In this document: positions 33,456 to 47,170 of the stretch, in pieces
How positions within the stretch are numbered: the first letter of the stretch is position 1
Layout: every line of letters begins with the position of its first letter
Origin: Edolisoma coerulescens
Lineage: Eukaryota; Chordata; Aves; Passeriformes; Campephagidae
DNA: 64,000 bases
Reading direction: 5' to 3'
Assembly: GCA_013397115.1 (NCBI GenBank)
Contig: VWZW01002322.1
Location: forward strand, 394,462 to 458,461
Made by a program: the position numbers and the translations under genes
Notes under the pieces: model-generated
The model's database searches: none
Told to the model about the DNA's origin: nothing
Seen by the model: only the letters and a program-made list of their open reading frames with translations

Positions 33456-36400
33456 AGCAGAGTGCATCTCCTGGGATTTCCCCCGCTCCCACAAATCCTC
33501 GGCCAAGGGTTTGTTCAGCAGAGGGAAGAACTGGTTGGCTGAAGTGGGAACAGGTGATAAAAGCTACAAGAAAACCATCAGCAGAGCAGCTCAGCCACAA
33601 ATGCTGCTGCTGAACTGGGACATCAAAGGCTCCTCTTTGCTTCCCCAGAGAGGCCGTGGCCGGGAGTTTCCCTGGGAGGATTTGACTGCACTGATGTTTC
33701 CTTATAAAAAATCATTCATTTTCCCCCCTTCAGTGAGCCAGGCCGTGGTAATTGAGATACCCTGAGCGCTGGTTTGGCCAGTTCAGTGTTTGAGAAGTGA
33801 CTCACAGCACTTTATCACCTCAGTGCATCGTGCTGTGGCAGCGGCCAAACACCCCCAGGAGAAATCCTTCCCTCTGCTCTGGCATGGGCCCTTCCAGCAT
33901 ACCTGCAGATGTTTTCAGGACATTTTTTTTCCTTTGGAGAGGAAAATATTATGGTTTTACAGCTGTGCCGTGCTCTTTGGAGCCGTGGGTGGGTCGGGAC
34001 AGCGAGGACAAGGCCCCAGTCGGGGTCGTGCTCCATCGGTTGTGTGGGAGCACCTCCTTCTCCCACATCTCCACCAGGAGAGGATCCAAGGACAGCTTCA
34101 ATCTACATCCCTGCTTGCAGGGATGGTTTCCAAAGGCCCCTGAGCTTCCCTGGCCCATTTGCCCTCTGTGCTGGCGGTGCCTGTCAGGGTGGGACCGCTG
34201 GAGGGTCATTCCTGGGCTGTGGGGATTGGTCATTCCCACAGCGACCGCCCCCACCAGCTCCTCCATGGATGGGGGGCAGTGACCCCTTCATCAGTGCCAG
34301 GTCTGGCCCAACAGCTCCAGGCAAATCTGTTCCCAGTGTTAGAGAGGCTGCAGAGGGCTGCAGGAGGGTAGGAAAAACCAGGAAAGGATCCTGGAATTCC
34401 CCGGGTGATTGACCCAGATGCAGCTCCCCTATCTCTGCTCTGATAACACCTCCCAGATCCTCACCCCCAAAAAACCCAGCTGCAGGAAGAGAAATGTGCA
34501 AAGGAGCAGAGCTCCCGCCCTTTGCTTTGCAGATTTTCCCAGTCCCAAACCCAAACCCATCCTTCCCAAAAGCTCCATCCATCATCCCAAAAATCTGCCA
34601 CACCCCCATGATGTGCTGCTCTGAGGCTCTGGATCCACAACCCTTTGGAGAGTCCCACTGGAAGGACATTAATCCCAGGAACCAAAGCTCCTCCCTGAGC
34701 AGCAGGGAGCTGCCCAATCTGCCCCACACTGAACTCCTCACTCAAGTGGATTTTGTGCCCGGGGTCAGCGTGGAATTAAACTGACTGGAGTGAAATAAAA
34801 TCTCAGGAATAAGCCAGGCTCAGAGAGAATTTGCTAAAGCACTAAAGCAAAGAGCTGCTTGCTCACTGCACACTTTGCCTTTTCTCAGTGGTTCTGCTGG
34901 AGCTGGTCCTGCTCCTTCACCCAGCCCTGCTCTCTGCTCCAGCGAGCCCTCGCTGAGACAGCGCTGCCAAAAAATTCATGGAAATGAGCTGGGGTTTCTG
35001 TCCAAGCGTTCAGCTCCAAGGAAAAATCCATTCCTCAAAAATAACAGAGCTTTTGGTGAAAAAGTCTGAACTGTTATGTACAGGAAAGGCTTTTCCTGAG
35101 CATTTCACGTGCTCTAATCTCAGCTTCACTGTTGTAAAATCACTTCTGCTTTGAAAATGGTCAACCTGTTGATGTTTCAGATGACTCAGAGCAGAGTTAA
35201 TTACGTTAATGAGAACCATGCAACACCAACCAGACTTTTCACCGGCTCCACGCTGGGAATCCGTGCAGCTTTGAGGCTTTGCCCTGTGTGCTTGCCCTGC
35301 CACCCCATCAGCTGTGTGAGAGTGAAAGGTCACTGCTCTCACCACGCTGCTGCTGCGCTGTGGGATTGCTCCCTGCACAGTTTGGGATGGAGTGAAATAA
35401 GTAATAATTTTTAAAATTAACCAATTTCTTTTTTCTCCAAGCAGGACAAATTCCCAGTGAGTGTGCCCAGGTGGACACGAAGTGATGCCCTGAAGTGGCA
35501 GCACCTCATTTTCCTTTGCCTCTGAGTGGGCAGTGTGTGGCCAGGCCATGGCTATTCCCTGTCCCCAGGTGGCCAGTGACAAACACTGGAGCAGGACACA
35601 GCCTGCAGCCCACCCAGCCCACACTGGATTTGTCTCATTCTTCATCTTTAAAAGTGGGGAGAAAGAATCCCTATTAAGGAAATGCTATTGGAGGGGATGA
35701 ACCAAAAAGACTCTTAAAATTATAAACAAAACAAAAACAAATACCACACACAGCTGTCATTTTATACAGACAGAACTCTGGGCTCTGAGAGCCTTTCAAA
35801 TCCCACCCTTACAATTTCTGGTTCTCCTATCCATATTATTCACGTGCTGATGTTGTTCCCTGTGACTTATCCTGATGTTATTTTTCAAATATTTCCTTTT
35901 AAAGATGCTTTTGGCCATGGGGCTGCTGTGAAACAGAGAGAGCAGACTCTGTGAGCAGCTTGGAAAGTGAGGACAGGCCACTCGTGTCTCCAGCAGAGAG
36001 CAGAACCCTTTGGGAGCACATGCTGGCTCCTTTGATGTGCCACGAGCAGTGCAGATAGGGCCAAGTCCAAGAAAAAGGGCCAGGACAGCTGCCAGCTTCA
36101 TGATTTCTAGGATGAGGATGGTCTCCAAGAATAGTCCCCTTGCTCTCCTGAAGTGAGGTCACATCAGGGGAGGGGCAAGGGGAGAAACAGAGCGACAGCC
36201 AGAATATCTGTGTGTGATCAAAAGCACCGAGATGTGCTCCAGCCTCTGCTCCTGGCTCCAGGAAAGGGCACCGAGTCTGACGTGTGGTTATTTGCTTTGT
36301 GCCTTCAGGCTGGGAACTGCCTGGAATTAATGGGCTGAGAGTCGCTGCTGGAGCCACCAAAGGTCCCTCCTCATGGGGATGGGGAGAGCTGCAGACCCGG

Positions 36401-39250
36401 CTGTCCCTCTCTCCCTCCTCCTGCCATCCCCTCACCTCGTCACCGAAAAGGAAAACTGGCATTTAACCCAGGCAGCTGCTAATTAGGAACTATTGCCTGC
36501 CATGCTCCTCGTCTCTGATGCCTTTAATTACAAGGTGGGGCCCTCAGCTCCATTTGCCTCCTCCCAGGATCAGGAAAAGTTGGAGAGAGTTAAAAGAGCT
36601 CACCTGGGACAGTTTTCCTTGCGTGACTGAGCACAGCAGGGACAGCGTGCCAAGGGCAGAGCCACATCCCTGTGCCTGACAATTACAGAGGTGCTCAGGT
36701 GTCTGCACAGCTGGCACCCCTGCATTCCAGGCCTGGCTTCACTTTGCTCCAGTTTGTCCCTTTTGGGACAATACTGCCAGGACTGGGGACCCAGGGCAGC
36801 TCTGGTGTGTGGCATCACCCAGCCTCTGTCCCCTGCCAGCCCTCTGCCCTCACCCCTGTGCCCCTGCTGCTCCTTCCCACGCTTGTGCCCTGCCAAAGTG
36901 TGCTTATACCCCTTCTTCTCTTGTCTGAATCAATAAAATTACCCTGGGAGTCCTGTGAACCAGAGAAGAAAATTGGTGCAGTTGCAGAAAGAAGCCCCTG
37001 CTCCAGCTCACAGTCAAGCCTTGGCACAGGATGGAAATAGTGTGGTGCTTCCAGCAGAGTTTTTGACATAAATCTGTGCTTTAAATCAGTCTGCAGGACA
37101 GCTCATGGTGGCTGAGCATGGTTGGGTTGGGGACTCAGTCGAGTGCTCCCAGTGCCAGCCAGACCCTGTGCCCAGAAATCATCAGCAGCCCTTGAAATAA
37201 ATCCCCCTGAGCACAGCACCTGCCCTGCAGACCCTGGGCAGTTCAGGAAAGAGACATTTTCAATCCAAAGCCTAAAGATAGAAAGGATGCACTTGGAAAA
37301 GGGAGCCCTAAACATATCCTGTGGCATGGCAGGATGTGGACACAACCCACAATTGTCAGTCCTGTTCTTAACCCGAGGCATTCATGCAGCTTAGAATTGC
37401 TCCTGAGTATTAAACTGCAGTCTGTGCACGCTGTTAGGGTTAAAGCAAGCATGCCAGATCTTGATTTTATCACACTGAGAACTAAACACATGTAATTATT
37501 CTGTTCCTAACTCAATACTAAGCTGAGCAGGCTGGCTGCTCTCGTTTTGAGCAGTAAATGTGGATGTAACCCCGTCCCACAGGCAGATTGACATGGGCAG
37601 CAGAAGTTGGTGGTTCTAAAGAATCAGAAATTTCCCAGAAAACAGCATTACCCTCACCTGCATGAGACTGATCTGTTTTCCCTGTGGTTCCTTGCAAAAA
37701 CACCCATGCTGGCTGCAGAGTTTCAGTCCTGTACAGAAGAGCCACCAATTCACTACAAAATAATCCCATGCCACACAGTCTTTGTTTCATGTTGCTTTTC
37801 CTCCTCACAGAAGGAGAATTTTCTGTGTGTCACTGCTGACAAACCCCGAAGTACCTTCCCCAAAGTGAAATATAAAACGAGAACCTTCGATCTCACCCTG
37901 TCCCTACGTTATTCAAGGCTTTGCATCGACCAGCAAACAAAACCTCCGGATGCTTGGATCATATTCATTCTGTGGGAGATCTGTCAGAGCAGGGATCAGC
38001 AGCTCAGGAGGGACACAGCTGGGAGATAGCAAGAGATCCCTCAGCCCCAGCCCTGAGGGTTTACTGGAAGTCATGTGCTTGAGGGTAGGAGAGCTCCACC
38101 GAGGTTCACAGCCCTCCACAGAATGGCCAGAAGTGGTCTGTGATACTGAAACAGTGAAACTGTGTGGGTTTTCAACAGGAAATCTATTTCGGGACCTCGA
38201 AGGAGGACTCCTTAACCTTCCCTCTTGGAAAGAATTGTTGATGATCTCACTGCATGGCTATCAGTGGCCTGGGCCAAATACTCCTTCTGCTCTTGGACTT
38301 CTGATCAGCTAACAAAGCAGATGCAGGAACTAATTAAAGAAGCAGAGGCTGTGTTTTCTGCTTCTTGCAGCTCTAAATTCAGTAGCTGGTACATGACACC
38401 TCGTGAGCTGATGCTTGTCTGTCTGTGATCTAAGATGAAAGAAACATTCACCAAATAATCCAGGGGGATGGGAGACTGAGCACTCTCTGCCAGGGCTGCT
38501 CCCGACAGATGGAGAAACAAAACCAATTGCAGGATCCCAGATTCACAGGCAGCAGTTCTCAGGAATGCTCTTGGGAAAATAACCTGATCCCTGCTGGCTG
38601 GAAGGGTTTCATACCTGAGATGACATCACCTGGAATTCATAATCCTGGGTTTTGCAAGAGGACAGACGCTGGGGCCAAGTTGCACAGGCCTTTTCAAGCT
38701 TTATTTATGGCAGCATATTCAATCCTACACCATATTCCATAGGATGTGAGAGACTGAAAAGAAGCTGCCTTGGCTGAACACAGAAAAAAGAGCACAAGTG
38801 ACTTCAGTGCCACTGGCCTGTCACTCACTTATGCTCTCGAGAAATTTTACAAGGCACACGCAAGGGACATCATTAAAAATAAAGCAAACTAACCCTTCCC
38901 TTCCCTCAGTTATTTATTAACCAGTTAAGAATCTGTCAAGCCCTTCTTAACTATTAACAAACACTTGTTGAGGTTGGGACATAATCCCAGGCCAAACTGC
39001 ACAATTTAATGACACGAGAGCCTGAAATTTATTGCTGTCCTTGTGCAAACATCGATGTGCAGCTGCACACAACCACCTGTCCCCCCAAAACCTCCAGGAG
39101 GAGCTCAGAGCTTGGGGTCCTGCTCTCAACAAACACTGCAGGGGTTGTTCCCAGCACACAGAGGGGGTGCAGGAATAAGGCAGATAAACACCCAGTGAGG
39201 ACATTCCCAAACACCCAGTATTGAAAAATGTGTTTGGCTGAGAAATACCC
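33456..39250. other. Non-coding interval with one secreted-protein-like frame
   Basis: No CR1 is visible over about 5.8 kb. No gene can be called. A minus-strand frame from ATG at 36101 to a stop at 35796 starts with a textbook signal-peptide-like stretch (see findings). The other frames (35645-35010 minus, 37607-38029 plus) show no domain. Confidence 0.5.
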
Positions 39251-39492
39251 TGGAATCATGGAATGGTTTGGGTTGGAAGGGACTCTAAAGATCATTCAGT
39301 GCCACCCCCTGTCATGGCAGGGACACCTTCCACTATCCCAGGCTGCTCCAAGCCCCGTCCAGCCTGGCCTTGGGCACTGCCAGGGATCCAGGGGCAGCCA
39401 CAGCTGCTCTGGGCACCCTGTGCCAGGGCCTCCCCACCCTCACAGGGAACAATTTCTTTCTAATCCCTAATCTAAACCCACTCTCTTATCTG
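39251..39492 (-). mobile_element. CR1 LINE 3' region, about 240 bp
   Basis: The minus-strand CR1 end is nearly complete. It begins with 'ggaatcatggaatggtttgg', then 'aagggactctaaagatcatt' and 'caccttccactatcccaggc'. It continues through 'agcctggccttgggcactgc' and 'caccctgtgccagggcctcc' to 'ctaatccctaatctaaaccc'. No coding remains. It is one of the clearest CR1 copies in the window. Confidence 0.96.
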
Positions 39493-42400
39493 TTTGGATA
39501 TGTAAAATATACAACTTATCTAGCAGGAAGCCAACAGAAATGCCAGGCACGGTAGAACAAGTGCTGGGAGAAATAATGACCAGGAAACCAAATCTCTCAG
39601 CCTTAAATGGTCACAAAAGCTTGGGGGAAAAAAAAAATAACAAGTGGCAACTGAGAGCAGTGACTGTCCCACACCCGGTGTGCAGCCACCTTTTCACAGC
39701 ACAGCTCTCAAATCAAAGCAGCAAATTTTCCATGATTGCTTCAGAGGCTGGGAAAAAAGGGTTGCCTGGAGCAGACATTGAAGGTATCATGTCATGAGGA
39801 ATTTTGGATAAAATACATTCTACACTAAAAGCAAGCACGGGAGTTTGCATCCCTGCAGATGCTTTTGAACCTGGTGCCTCCTTTCTTTTCATATTCTCCA
39901 GACCTCCCTCACATCGGGAGTCTTGAGGATAATCCCACTCCTGGGTACAAATCTGCTCCATTTTCCCCGTGGCTACAATCTGAACGTCAAATTAAAGTCC
40001 TACCACCCATACCCAGAGCTCACCTGACGTGGTTCCACAGCTGCCAAGGTCCAAACCCACCCACACGAGCGGTGCCTGCACAGACAAGGGCAGGAATGGG
40101 GAAGAGCTCCTCCCCTCCTAAAGCCTGCTGCTGATATTTCCAAGGAGATGCCCAGCTGTGCCCCGTGGGCAGCATCTGCAGAGATGGAAGAACCTGAGAA
40201 CCTGACAATGCAACCAGCTGGCCCAGTTTCATCCCCTCTGCAATAATTCTTTGCATGAGAGGGAAGAAAAACTCGGTGCAGTTTGTTTCTCACCAGACAC
40301 GTGTCTCTGTAATATAAAAGGACTCCGTTCAATACAAGATTCCTTTGGGCAAGGACGTGGCATTTAAGTTTTGTCTGTGGGCACAAAGCACATGGCTGAT
40401 GTACCATGAAAAGAAAAATGTTCTCTTAACCATTATCCACAAAAGGCAAAGGAATCAGCAATGCTGGAAAACTCTGCTTTGACATTTCCTGCCCCTTTAC
40501 CACTCTCCTGGGTATCCCTTTGGGCTGGCCCCAAATTAAATCTGAAAAACATTCTCTGCCTCTTCCTTTTCAATAATGTCTATGGATTTGGGAGTTTCTG
40601 TCCTGGCTGGGGGGTATAAATGATCTTTGACGTCCTCTCCAAAGCCTGCACTAGGGCATATCCACCCTCCTGACTGGGAAAAATCTGCTTTACTTTGTCT
40701 TGTCCCTAGAAATCTCCAGAAATGCTGCATTTTGGTCACTGGCAATGTCTGTGGTAGAAAGCTGAATTTCCACCCAGATCCAGCTGTGTCTGAGAACTAA
40801 TGACAACAATCTGGAAGGAAACCTTGCTGCAAATGTTACTGGAAGGATCTCAAGCAAACCAGATCTTTCAACACAACAAAACCAAGCCAACTCCCAGCTG
40901 CAGGTGGAGATCAGATAAGGAAAAAAACCAACATTGGGAGTAGAAAAAACCTTTACATCATCATGATTTTTTTAGTGTGGTTATCTTAGGTTTCGCCTCC
41001 AACTGGACATAATCAATTCTGTCTTCTCTCAGGATCCTTTGGCTGAGAAATGCCCAGCCACACTCCTCCAGGAAAATGGGTTTTCCTCCCCACCATCTGG
41101 AACGTGCTCTTGTGAACTAGGAACAATTACTCTTTTCCCCATTGATTTCATCCCTTCCCACTTGAAAAATATCAGCTTGTGCGACTTCCTCCCCTTCCCA
41201 GGGGCCACGTGCCAGAACAGCTCTGCCTTGTTCATCTCCTTCTCCCAAATCAGCACCAACCCTTCCCATCCACGCTGAGGACACCCTGCAAACACGAAAT
41301 TCTAAACCAGCAAGGCACGCTCTGCTCTGCTCAGGGGGGAGAGCCGAGTCCCACAGAGCCCCAGGGATTCCTTTTTGGACTCTGGGATGGTCAGGAGAGA
41401 GCTCACCAATTCAGGATGCTCTCCCTGCCTGTTCTACAGATCCTATAAACTGCTGGAACCACCCAGTTGTATTTTCCTGGACCTTGGACCATCCCCTGGA
41501 ACAGGGAGTCAGGGATTGGGGTGCAGTTGTTGAGGAGGCACAAGGTGAGCTGAAATGCAGCCAACAATTTTTGATAGTTTGGTAAACACACACAATGTGT
41601 CAATGCAAACCAAAGAACAAAGAAGGCATTTTGGGTAACAAAGAAGTCATTTTTAGCATCATTTTAACAGCAGCCACATCTCCCATGTGCAGTTTCCTGC
41701 AGGCTCTTTATTCCCCAGCTCCAGGTGATTGTTGCTCCCTGGCTGCTCTGTCTCTCACAGAAATACCCACGTGGGAACACTTTTCTGCCTCCTTCTCTTT
41801 CTCCTTCCTAAATGCCTTCAGAAAACTAATTTCTTCTCCACTTACATTTTGTTTATGGGTACATTTGCTTTCTACTCCTGTACTTTCAACATCCATGGTC
41901 ATGCCTGGGGCCCCTGCTGGGTTTTGCACCCTGCTGGGTTTGGGTGGTGTCACCCCCTCTCCAGTGTGGGGCCCACCCACCCCTCACCAGCACAGCCCCA
42001 CTGGGCAGCAAATGGTGTTTGGGGTGCAACTGTTTGAGAAAAGGGAGCAGGGAAGAGGGACCCAGTTTCTTCCCCAGATGCTTCAGAAGTGCCAAAATAC
42101 CACCTTTGCCACCTCCTTAACTGCTCAGTGTCCTCATCCCATCTCAGGGGACATGGCCACCACCCCACTGTGTAAGTGCCTGATGGCCTCAGGCATCAGT
42201 TCTTGGAGAAGTATTTCAATTACCACAGCTGTGATGCTGCTCTTGGGGCAAGCTCTGACCTCAGCCACATCCGTGCAATTTTGGGGGTGGCAGCACAGTG
42301 GGGATGCACAGACCAGAAAATCCTCATTTGTGGAACGTATTTCAAGAGAGAGCTTCACTTACCTCCTCCCTTTCTAATTTTCACCTCAGCTTCCTCAGGT

Positions 42401-43893
42401 GAGTCCGTGTTCTCTCTAGATGAGCTGTCCCTGTCCCTGGGGCTCCACCTCCTCCAGGTGAGGTCACTCATTCTTTTCTCTGGGGCCCCTTATTTTATTT
42501 CACTTAGATTATTCAGGACACCTGTCCATTCTGTTTCCTTAACTGAAAATGCCTTTTATTTGCCAGTCCCTTTCAGCTTCCTGAACTGCCTGGGGATTGT
42601 CCCAACATGAGCTATCCTGTGGAAATATTCTTCCCCAAAAAAGAACTCATCATTACATTCAGCAAAATCAATTGTCCCATTGATTCCAGGTGCCTACCCA
42701 GACCAGGCTACAAGGTCTGCTGGCTGGAAATATGGATGGACAGGCAAAAGGCCTGGCAAATATTCCAAGGAATATTGAAAATAACCATCAACCTGTACAG
42801 CTCTTCTCCTTCCCTAGAGTTTGTTTGCCTCGTGGCCATGAGTGTTAAAAATGTTAAAAATCTCCCTGTTACATAAAGTCTTTGGGAGATGAGGATGCCA
42901 ACTGAACAAAGATGGAAAGGCCTAAATTTCCACTGCCAAAGCCTCACAGTTCCTGAGGACAGAGCCTAAAACCAGCTGGAGCCCACATCCTGCTCTCATT
43001 CCATCGGGATTAACCCCCAGGGCTGCTCTGCTTGCTGGAATTACCTTTTGTTTTGGTAACAGAACGAAAAATGAAAAGCGGGACCGACGTCAGCGAATTT
43101 CCACTCTTTTCCTGGATGCTGTTGGGGGTCAAGCCATGCATGTGGGATTCAAGAACACCACGTCAACCCCAAATGTGGTCTGCGGGGTGAGATTGGAAGG
43201 GAAGGTCTAATTCACAGAACTGGCTGGGTCTGAGATCCAACTTCCCATTTGGATATCTGGGAGTTCTGCTGGCGGGCAGCAGAGCAGGCTTCTCCTTGGT
43301 CTGACAGCACCGTGATGAAGCACTGAGGCAAAGAAAGCTCCCAACTGTTGTGACAGAGAAGGAAGAATCTGGAAAAGCGAGAAATGTTCCCCCCACACCC
43401 TCATGCAGAAGGACTTTGTGCTCATTAAGGCAGAATTTGCTGACAATTTCCAAAAGCTCGGGGTGAGCTGGGGGACAGCAGGCAGAGACAGGAATCACCC
43501 TGGGGCCTGACTCACGTCTGACTGTGCTCGTGAACCAGAGGGTTTTACAAGGCAGTGAGGGCTGTGCTGGATGACCTCGAGCCATTCCCAATCCCTTCAC
43601 TAAGACAAATCTTTGTGTGATGTTACTGATACACCCCTGACTCACCCCCTGCACAGGATGTCTGAGTGGCTGTGCAGCCCCACAAACTGCTGACCCCACC
43701 TTCCAATGTCGCTTCAATTACAAGAATTATTCACAAGAATTCCTGGTTCAGTTCACAGATCTCTACAATTGTGCAAAGCACTCAGAAAGGTTTGCTTGAA
43801 ACTCTGCAATTACATCAGGCACCCTCCAGCATCACCACCCATCAAGGACCTGGAGCAGTGCTGTTCAGATTTCAGCCCTACAAACACCTGTGC
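39493..43893. other. Non-coding interval
   Basis: No supported gene. Plus frames 41595-42377 and 42176-42610 are long and ATG-poor, with no recognisable domain, and are overlapped by open minus frames. A partial CRE-like CGACGTCAGC occurs at about 43085. No transposon could be identified. Confidence 0.5.
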
Positions 43894-43962
43894 ATTCATA
43901 GAATCACTGAACAGGTTGGAAGGGACCTTAAAACCCATCTCATCCCACCCCCGGCCATGCAA
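43894..43962 (-). mobile_element. CR1 LINE tail fragment
   Basis: 'attcatagaatcactgaaca', then 'ggttggaagggaccttaaaa' and 'cccatctcatcccaccccc' is a minus-strand CR1 tail. The 'catcccacccc' variant places it in a different subfamily from the copy at 39.25 kb. Confidence 0.88.
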
Positions 43963-44372
43963 AGCTGACACAACTTTAGACCCTCTGCTGAGAGTCTAAA
44001 AATCCAGACCTTCATCCAGAGAGCAGCTTGCAGACTGTTCTCTGTGTTATTTTTACTTGCTTTCTAATAAGAGAGACCTTCATCCATCAAAAGAATACCC
44101 TTTTCTACACATATTTATCCCTAATCCCCTGCCAGGCCTTCGGGAAGCGTTGCTGTGGAGACTGGAGAATGGTCAGAAGCTCCAGCGTGGCACAAAAGAA
44201 AGGACTGAGGCTGTGCTGGCCCCAGTTCTCACTGCAAGCTCTGCCTGTGGGGACGGAGGTTCTGGGCTGAGAGGTGGAATTTGGGGACACACCAGGTGCT
44301 CTCAGGTGGCCCCAGCAGAGCCCAGAGTGGGATAAAACCTGCCCAGCCATGGACCAGCGATCTGAGCAGACC

Positions 44373-44453
44373 CTCATTGGCAGAGGGTGGGATCCAGATG
44401 ATCTTTAAGGTCCCTTCCAACCCAAACCATTCCATGATTCTGTGATCCCGTGA
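44373..44453 (+). mobile_element. CR1 LINE tail fragment
   Basis: 'cagatgatctttaaggtccc', then 'ttccaacccaaaccattcca' and 'tgattctgtgatcccgtg' is a close match to the CR1 end, including a repeated tail unit. It lies 410 bases from the oppositely oriented copy at 43.9 kb. Confidence 0.94.
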
Positions 44454-45780
44454 AGGTAATGCCAGGCTTTACCCTGGTGTCACTGTGCTTTGAGTGACAG
44501 CAAAAGCCAAGTCCTCCACTCCAATGCTTTGAATTACCAGAGTTTTTCTCAGGGGAAGAAGAAACCTGATTAAATTCCCTGTTAGGAAAGGGACCAAAGG
44601 AAGCCTGGATCCTGAAACCCTCTCAGTCTTTTGTGGGAAGGTGCTTTTCTTTACCCCTGTGATGGTGTTCAGATCTGGGAAAGGAAAGGGGAGAAAAAAA
44701 GATCTTTGAAAGACTGATTTCAAATCAAGACCCATGATCTTGTTACCAAGGTATTTAGGATGTTAAAAAAGACAGACTTCTGTGGGTGGAAATGAGCAAA
44801 GAGATCAACTGAGCCTCCAGATCCATGGAGCTGCCTTCAGCAGAATATAGCATGAGAGGGGGGAAAATTCCCCATGAAAGAAATCCAGAAGATGAAAGGA
44901 AGCTGGCTGGGAAAGGGAATGATCATCAGAACATCATCTGCTCCTTAACAGCAGGCTGAAGTCTGTACAACTTCTTTTTAGGAATTGCCATAGACTAGGA
45001 AGTATCTCGAACGATCTAAAAAGAGATACAGGAATAGATGCATATAAAATATATATACACCCAGAGATATATCCAGAGAGGGAGCCTATATATATAAGGA
45101 CAGATCCCTGCAGCCTTGAAGGCTTGGAGCCAACTCACTTCCTGCTGTGCTCAGTCATTGAAGCTCCCAAGCTCTCAGGACTCCAGAACTGCTAAAATTG
45201 GGCAGCTCCAGATCTCCATTTTAACTCAATCCCCTTTCCTGAAGCAGCAGAACGCAAGTGGGACCCAGCTGAGGAGCCGCCTCTTCTCTTGGCACATGGG
45301 AGCAGCTCATGGGAGCCACGGGGCCCATCTTGGATGCTCCCACAGAAAGGATGCAGGCTGCAAAATGGGAGCTGTTGCTTGGGTGAAACTCAAAATGAAA
45401 AGCAGAGGCAGCTGTTTTCTGCTCTGCGTCACAGGAGGAACCTGCGAGCCCCCTGCAAAGTGCCTCAGGTGGGTTTGGGGTGTCCCCAGCTCAGAGCAGT
45501 TTCAAGGGTGACACAAGCACCAGGCTGCACCTTGAGGCAGCTGCAAAGGGCCGAAAAATTAATAGATCAAAACACACCCAGTCACAGATTCATTTTCAAC
45601 GCTGGGCCATTGCAAATCCCAGCTCCTTAAAGCACAAACTGTTGTGATTTGAGACAAAATCATGATATGCACAAGCCCAGTAGAAAACTGTATTGAGTTT
45701 TTTCCGTGGTTATTAATGACACTGGGTCCAAACAAGGGTGACTGATCACATTTCGTTCATCACCACGAGATTTAGTTTGA
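44454..45780. other. Non-coding interval
   Basis: It contains an imperfect AT-rich tract at about 45038-45098 ending in TATATATAAGG, which resembles a TATA box. The frame that follows lacks an ATG and any domain, so no promoter is called. Confidence 0.5.
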
Positions 45781-46047
45781 CAGGAGAAGAGGAAACGGCC
45801 TCAAGCTGTGCCAGGCAAGGGTCAGGCTGGACATCAGCAGGAATTTCCCCATGGAAAGGGTGCTCAGGCCTTGGCAGGGGCTGCCCAGGGAGATTTGGAG
45901 TGCCCATCCCTGGAGGTGCCCAAGGAAGGGCTGGAGGTGGCACTCAGTGCTCTGAGCTGGGGACAAGGTGGGGATCACAGATTGGACTTGATGGGCTTGA
46001 AGGGCTTTTCCAGCCTAAATTATTCTGGGATTTTGGGATGCTATGAA
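45781..46047 (+). mobile_element. CR1 LINE 3' region, about 270 bp
   Basis: The series 'aggaatttccccatggaaag', 'ggtgctcaggccttggcagg', 'tgcccatccctggaggtgcc' and 'gaagggctggaggtggcact' ends in 'gacttgatgggcttgaaggg' and 'ttattctgggattttggg'. This CR1 subfamily also occurs at 53.1 kb (minus) and in the left part of the composite element at 54.8 kb. Open frames crossing it are not genes. Confidence 0.94.
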
Positions 46048-47170
46048 GGGTGCTGTGATTTCTCTCTCCCTGAGCAGGTATCACGGAGCTCAGGGGGGAT
46101 CCCACCGAGCCAGCAAAGCAACACCTCCACCCCCAGGAGACTCTTCCTCAGCAAAACCAGGCAGGTGCATCCTCCACATCCCTTCTCTATTGCACAGCAG
46201 AGTCTTTGCAAGGGCACAGCCCCACCACTGCTCCCCACAGAGCACAAAACCTGGATTTTCAGCTCCCAGGGACATCCTGTCCTCGCCCTCAGGCAGACAC
46301 TGCAAGACAGAGTGGGCACGAGAGAAGACACACAAAGGAGAGAACGTCTTCTTTGGTTTACAACCTGCAAATCCTGCAGTCCCCAGCTCTGAGAGGAAGG
46401 AGAGCCCATTTTTCCTTCAATTCCCAACCTGACACTAGCACTGACATATTTCCCCCCTCTATTTAGAGGCCTCATTACCTGGCACTCACTGCTGTGCTGT
46501 CATGAGCAGCTCTGCTACGTGGCAGAACAGTGGGAACGTGGAGTTTTCCTCTGTTTGGGTTGGTTTTTTTTTCCTCTTCCTCTTCCCTTCTCCCCAAAAC
46601 ACTCACACAAATTTCTTGCAGCATAATCCTTCCTCCCTCCTGGGCAATGCCATCAGCTGTCATCCTGCATCATGTGCTTCTGCTTCTCTGGATCACTCAC
46701 ACCCCCCACACCACTCTCCCCAGGTCTGTCACAGTTATTAAAACCTCAGAACAAGCTGCTTTGCATTTAATCCCATCTGTCATCAGATCCTGTTTAAACA
46801 CCAAGAATTACCACTTTAATGTGACTACTTCCTAAGATATGACAGCTTTCTTCCACGGATCTCAAAGAGCTCTGCGGGAGGAGCTGAGCATCCCTGAGCT
46901 TCTTTCTTTTTTTTCTGGATGATAATTGAGACAAGAGGAAATAGGGCAGCCCAAGCAAAATGAACAACCCAATGCCAGGAGACACAAGAAACCCCGCTGA
47001 GATATCCCAGCCTGGACTTGTGACTGTCACATCAAGCTGCCTTCAGTTCACGAGAGTACCTCTCTGTGAGAAGAAATCCCCTTTTCCCTGGCACAGGAGG
47101 GACATGGAGCTGTTGGGCTCCACCAAGATGATTATAGAGATGGAACACTTCTTCTGTGAGGAAATGCCAA
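46048..47170. other. Non-coding interval
   Basis: Unique DNA with a pyrimidine-rich tract at about 46562-46600. No gene or further repeat is visible. Confidence 0.55.

Noticed and set aside
32866..33765. Plus frame of 299 codons
   Set aside because: It runs through two CR1 remnants in opposite orientation, so it cannot be a conserved gene.
41595..42610. Plus frames of 260 and 144 codons
   Set aside because: There is no recognisable domain, antisense frames are open as well, and the starts are not convincing. It is kept only as non-coding interval.
45083..45511. TATATATAAGG promoter followed by an open frame
   Set aside because: The TATA-like word belongs to an AT-rich simple tract, and the following frame has no ATG or domain.
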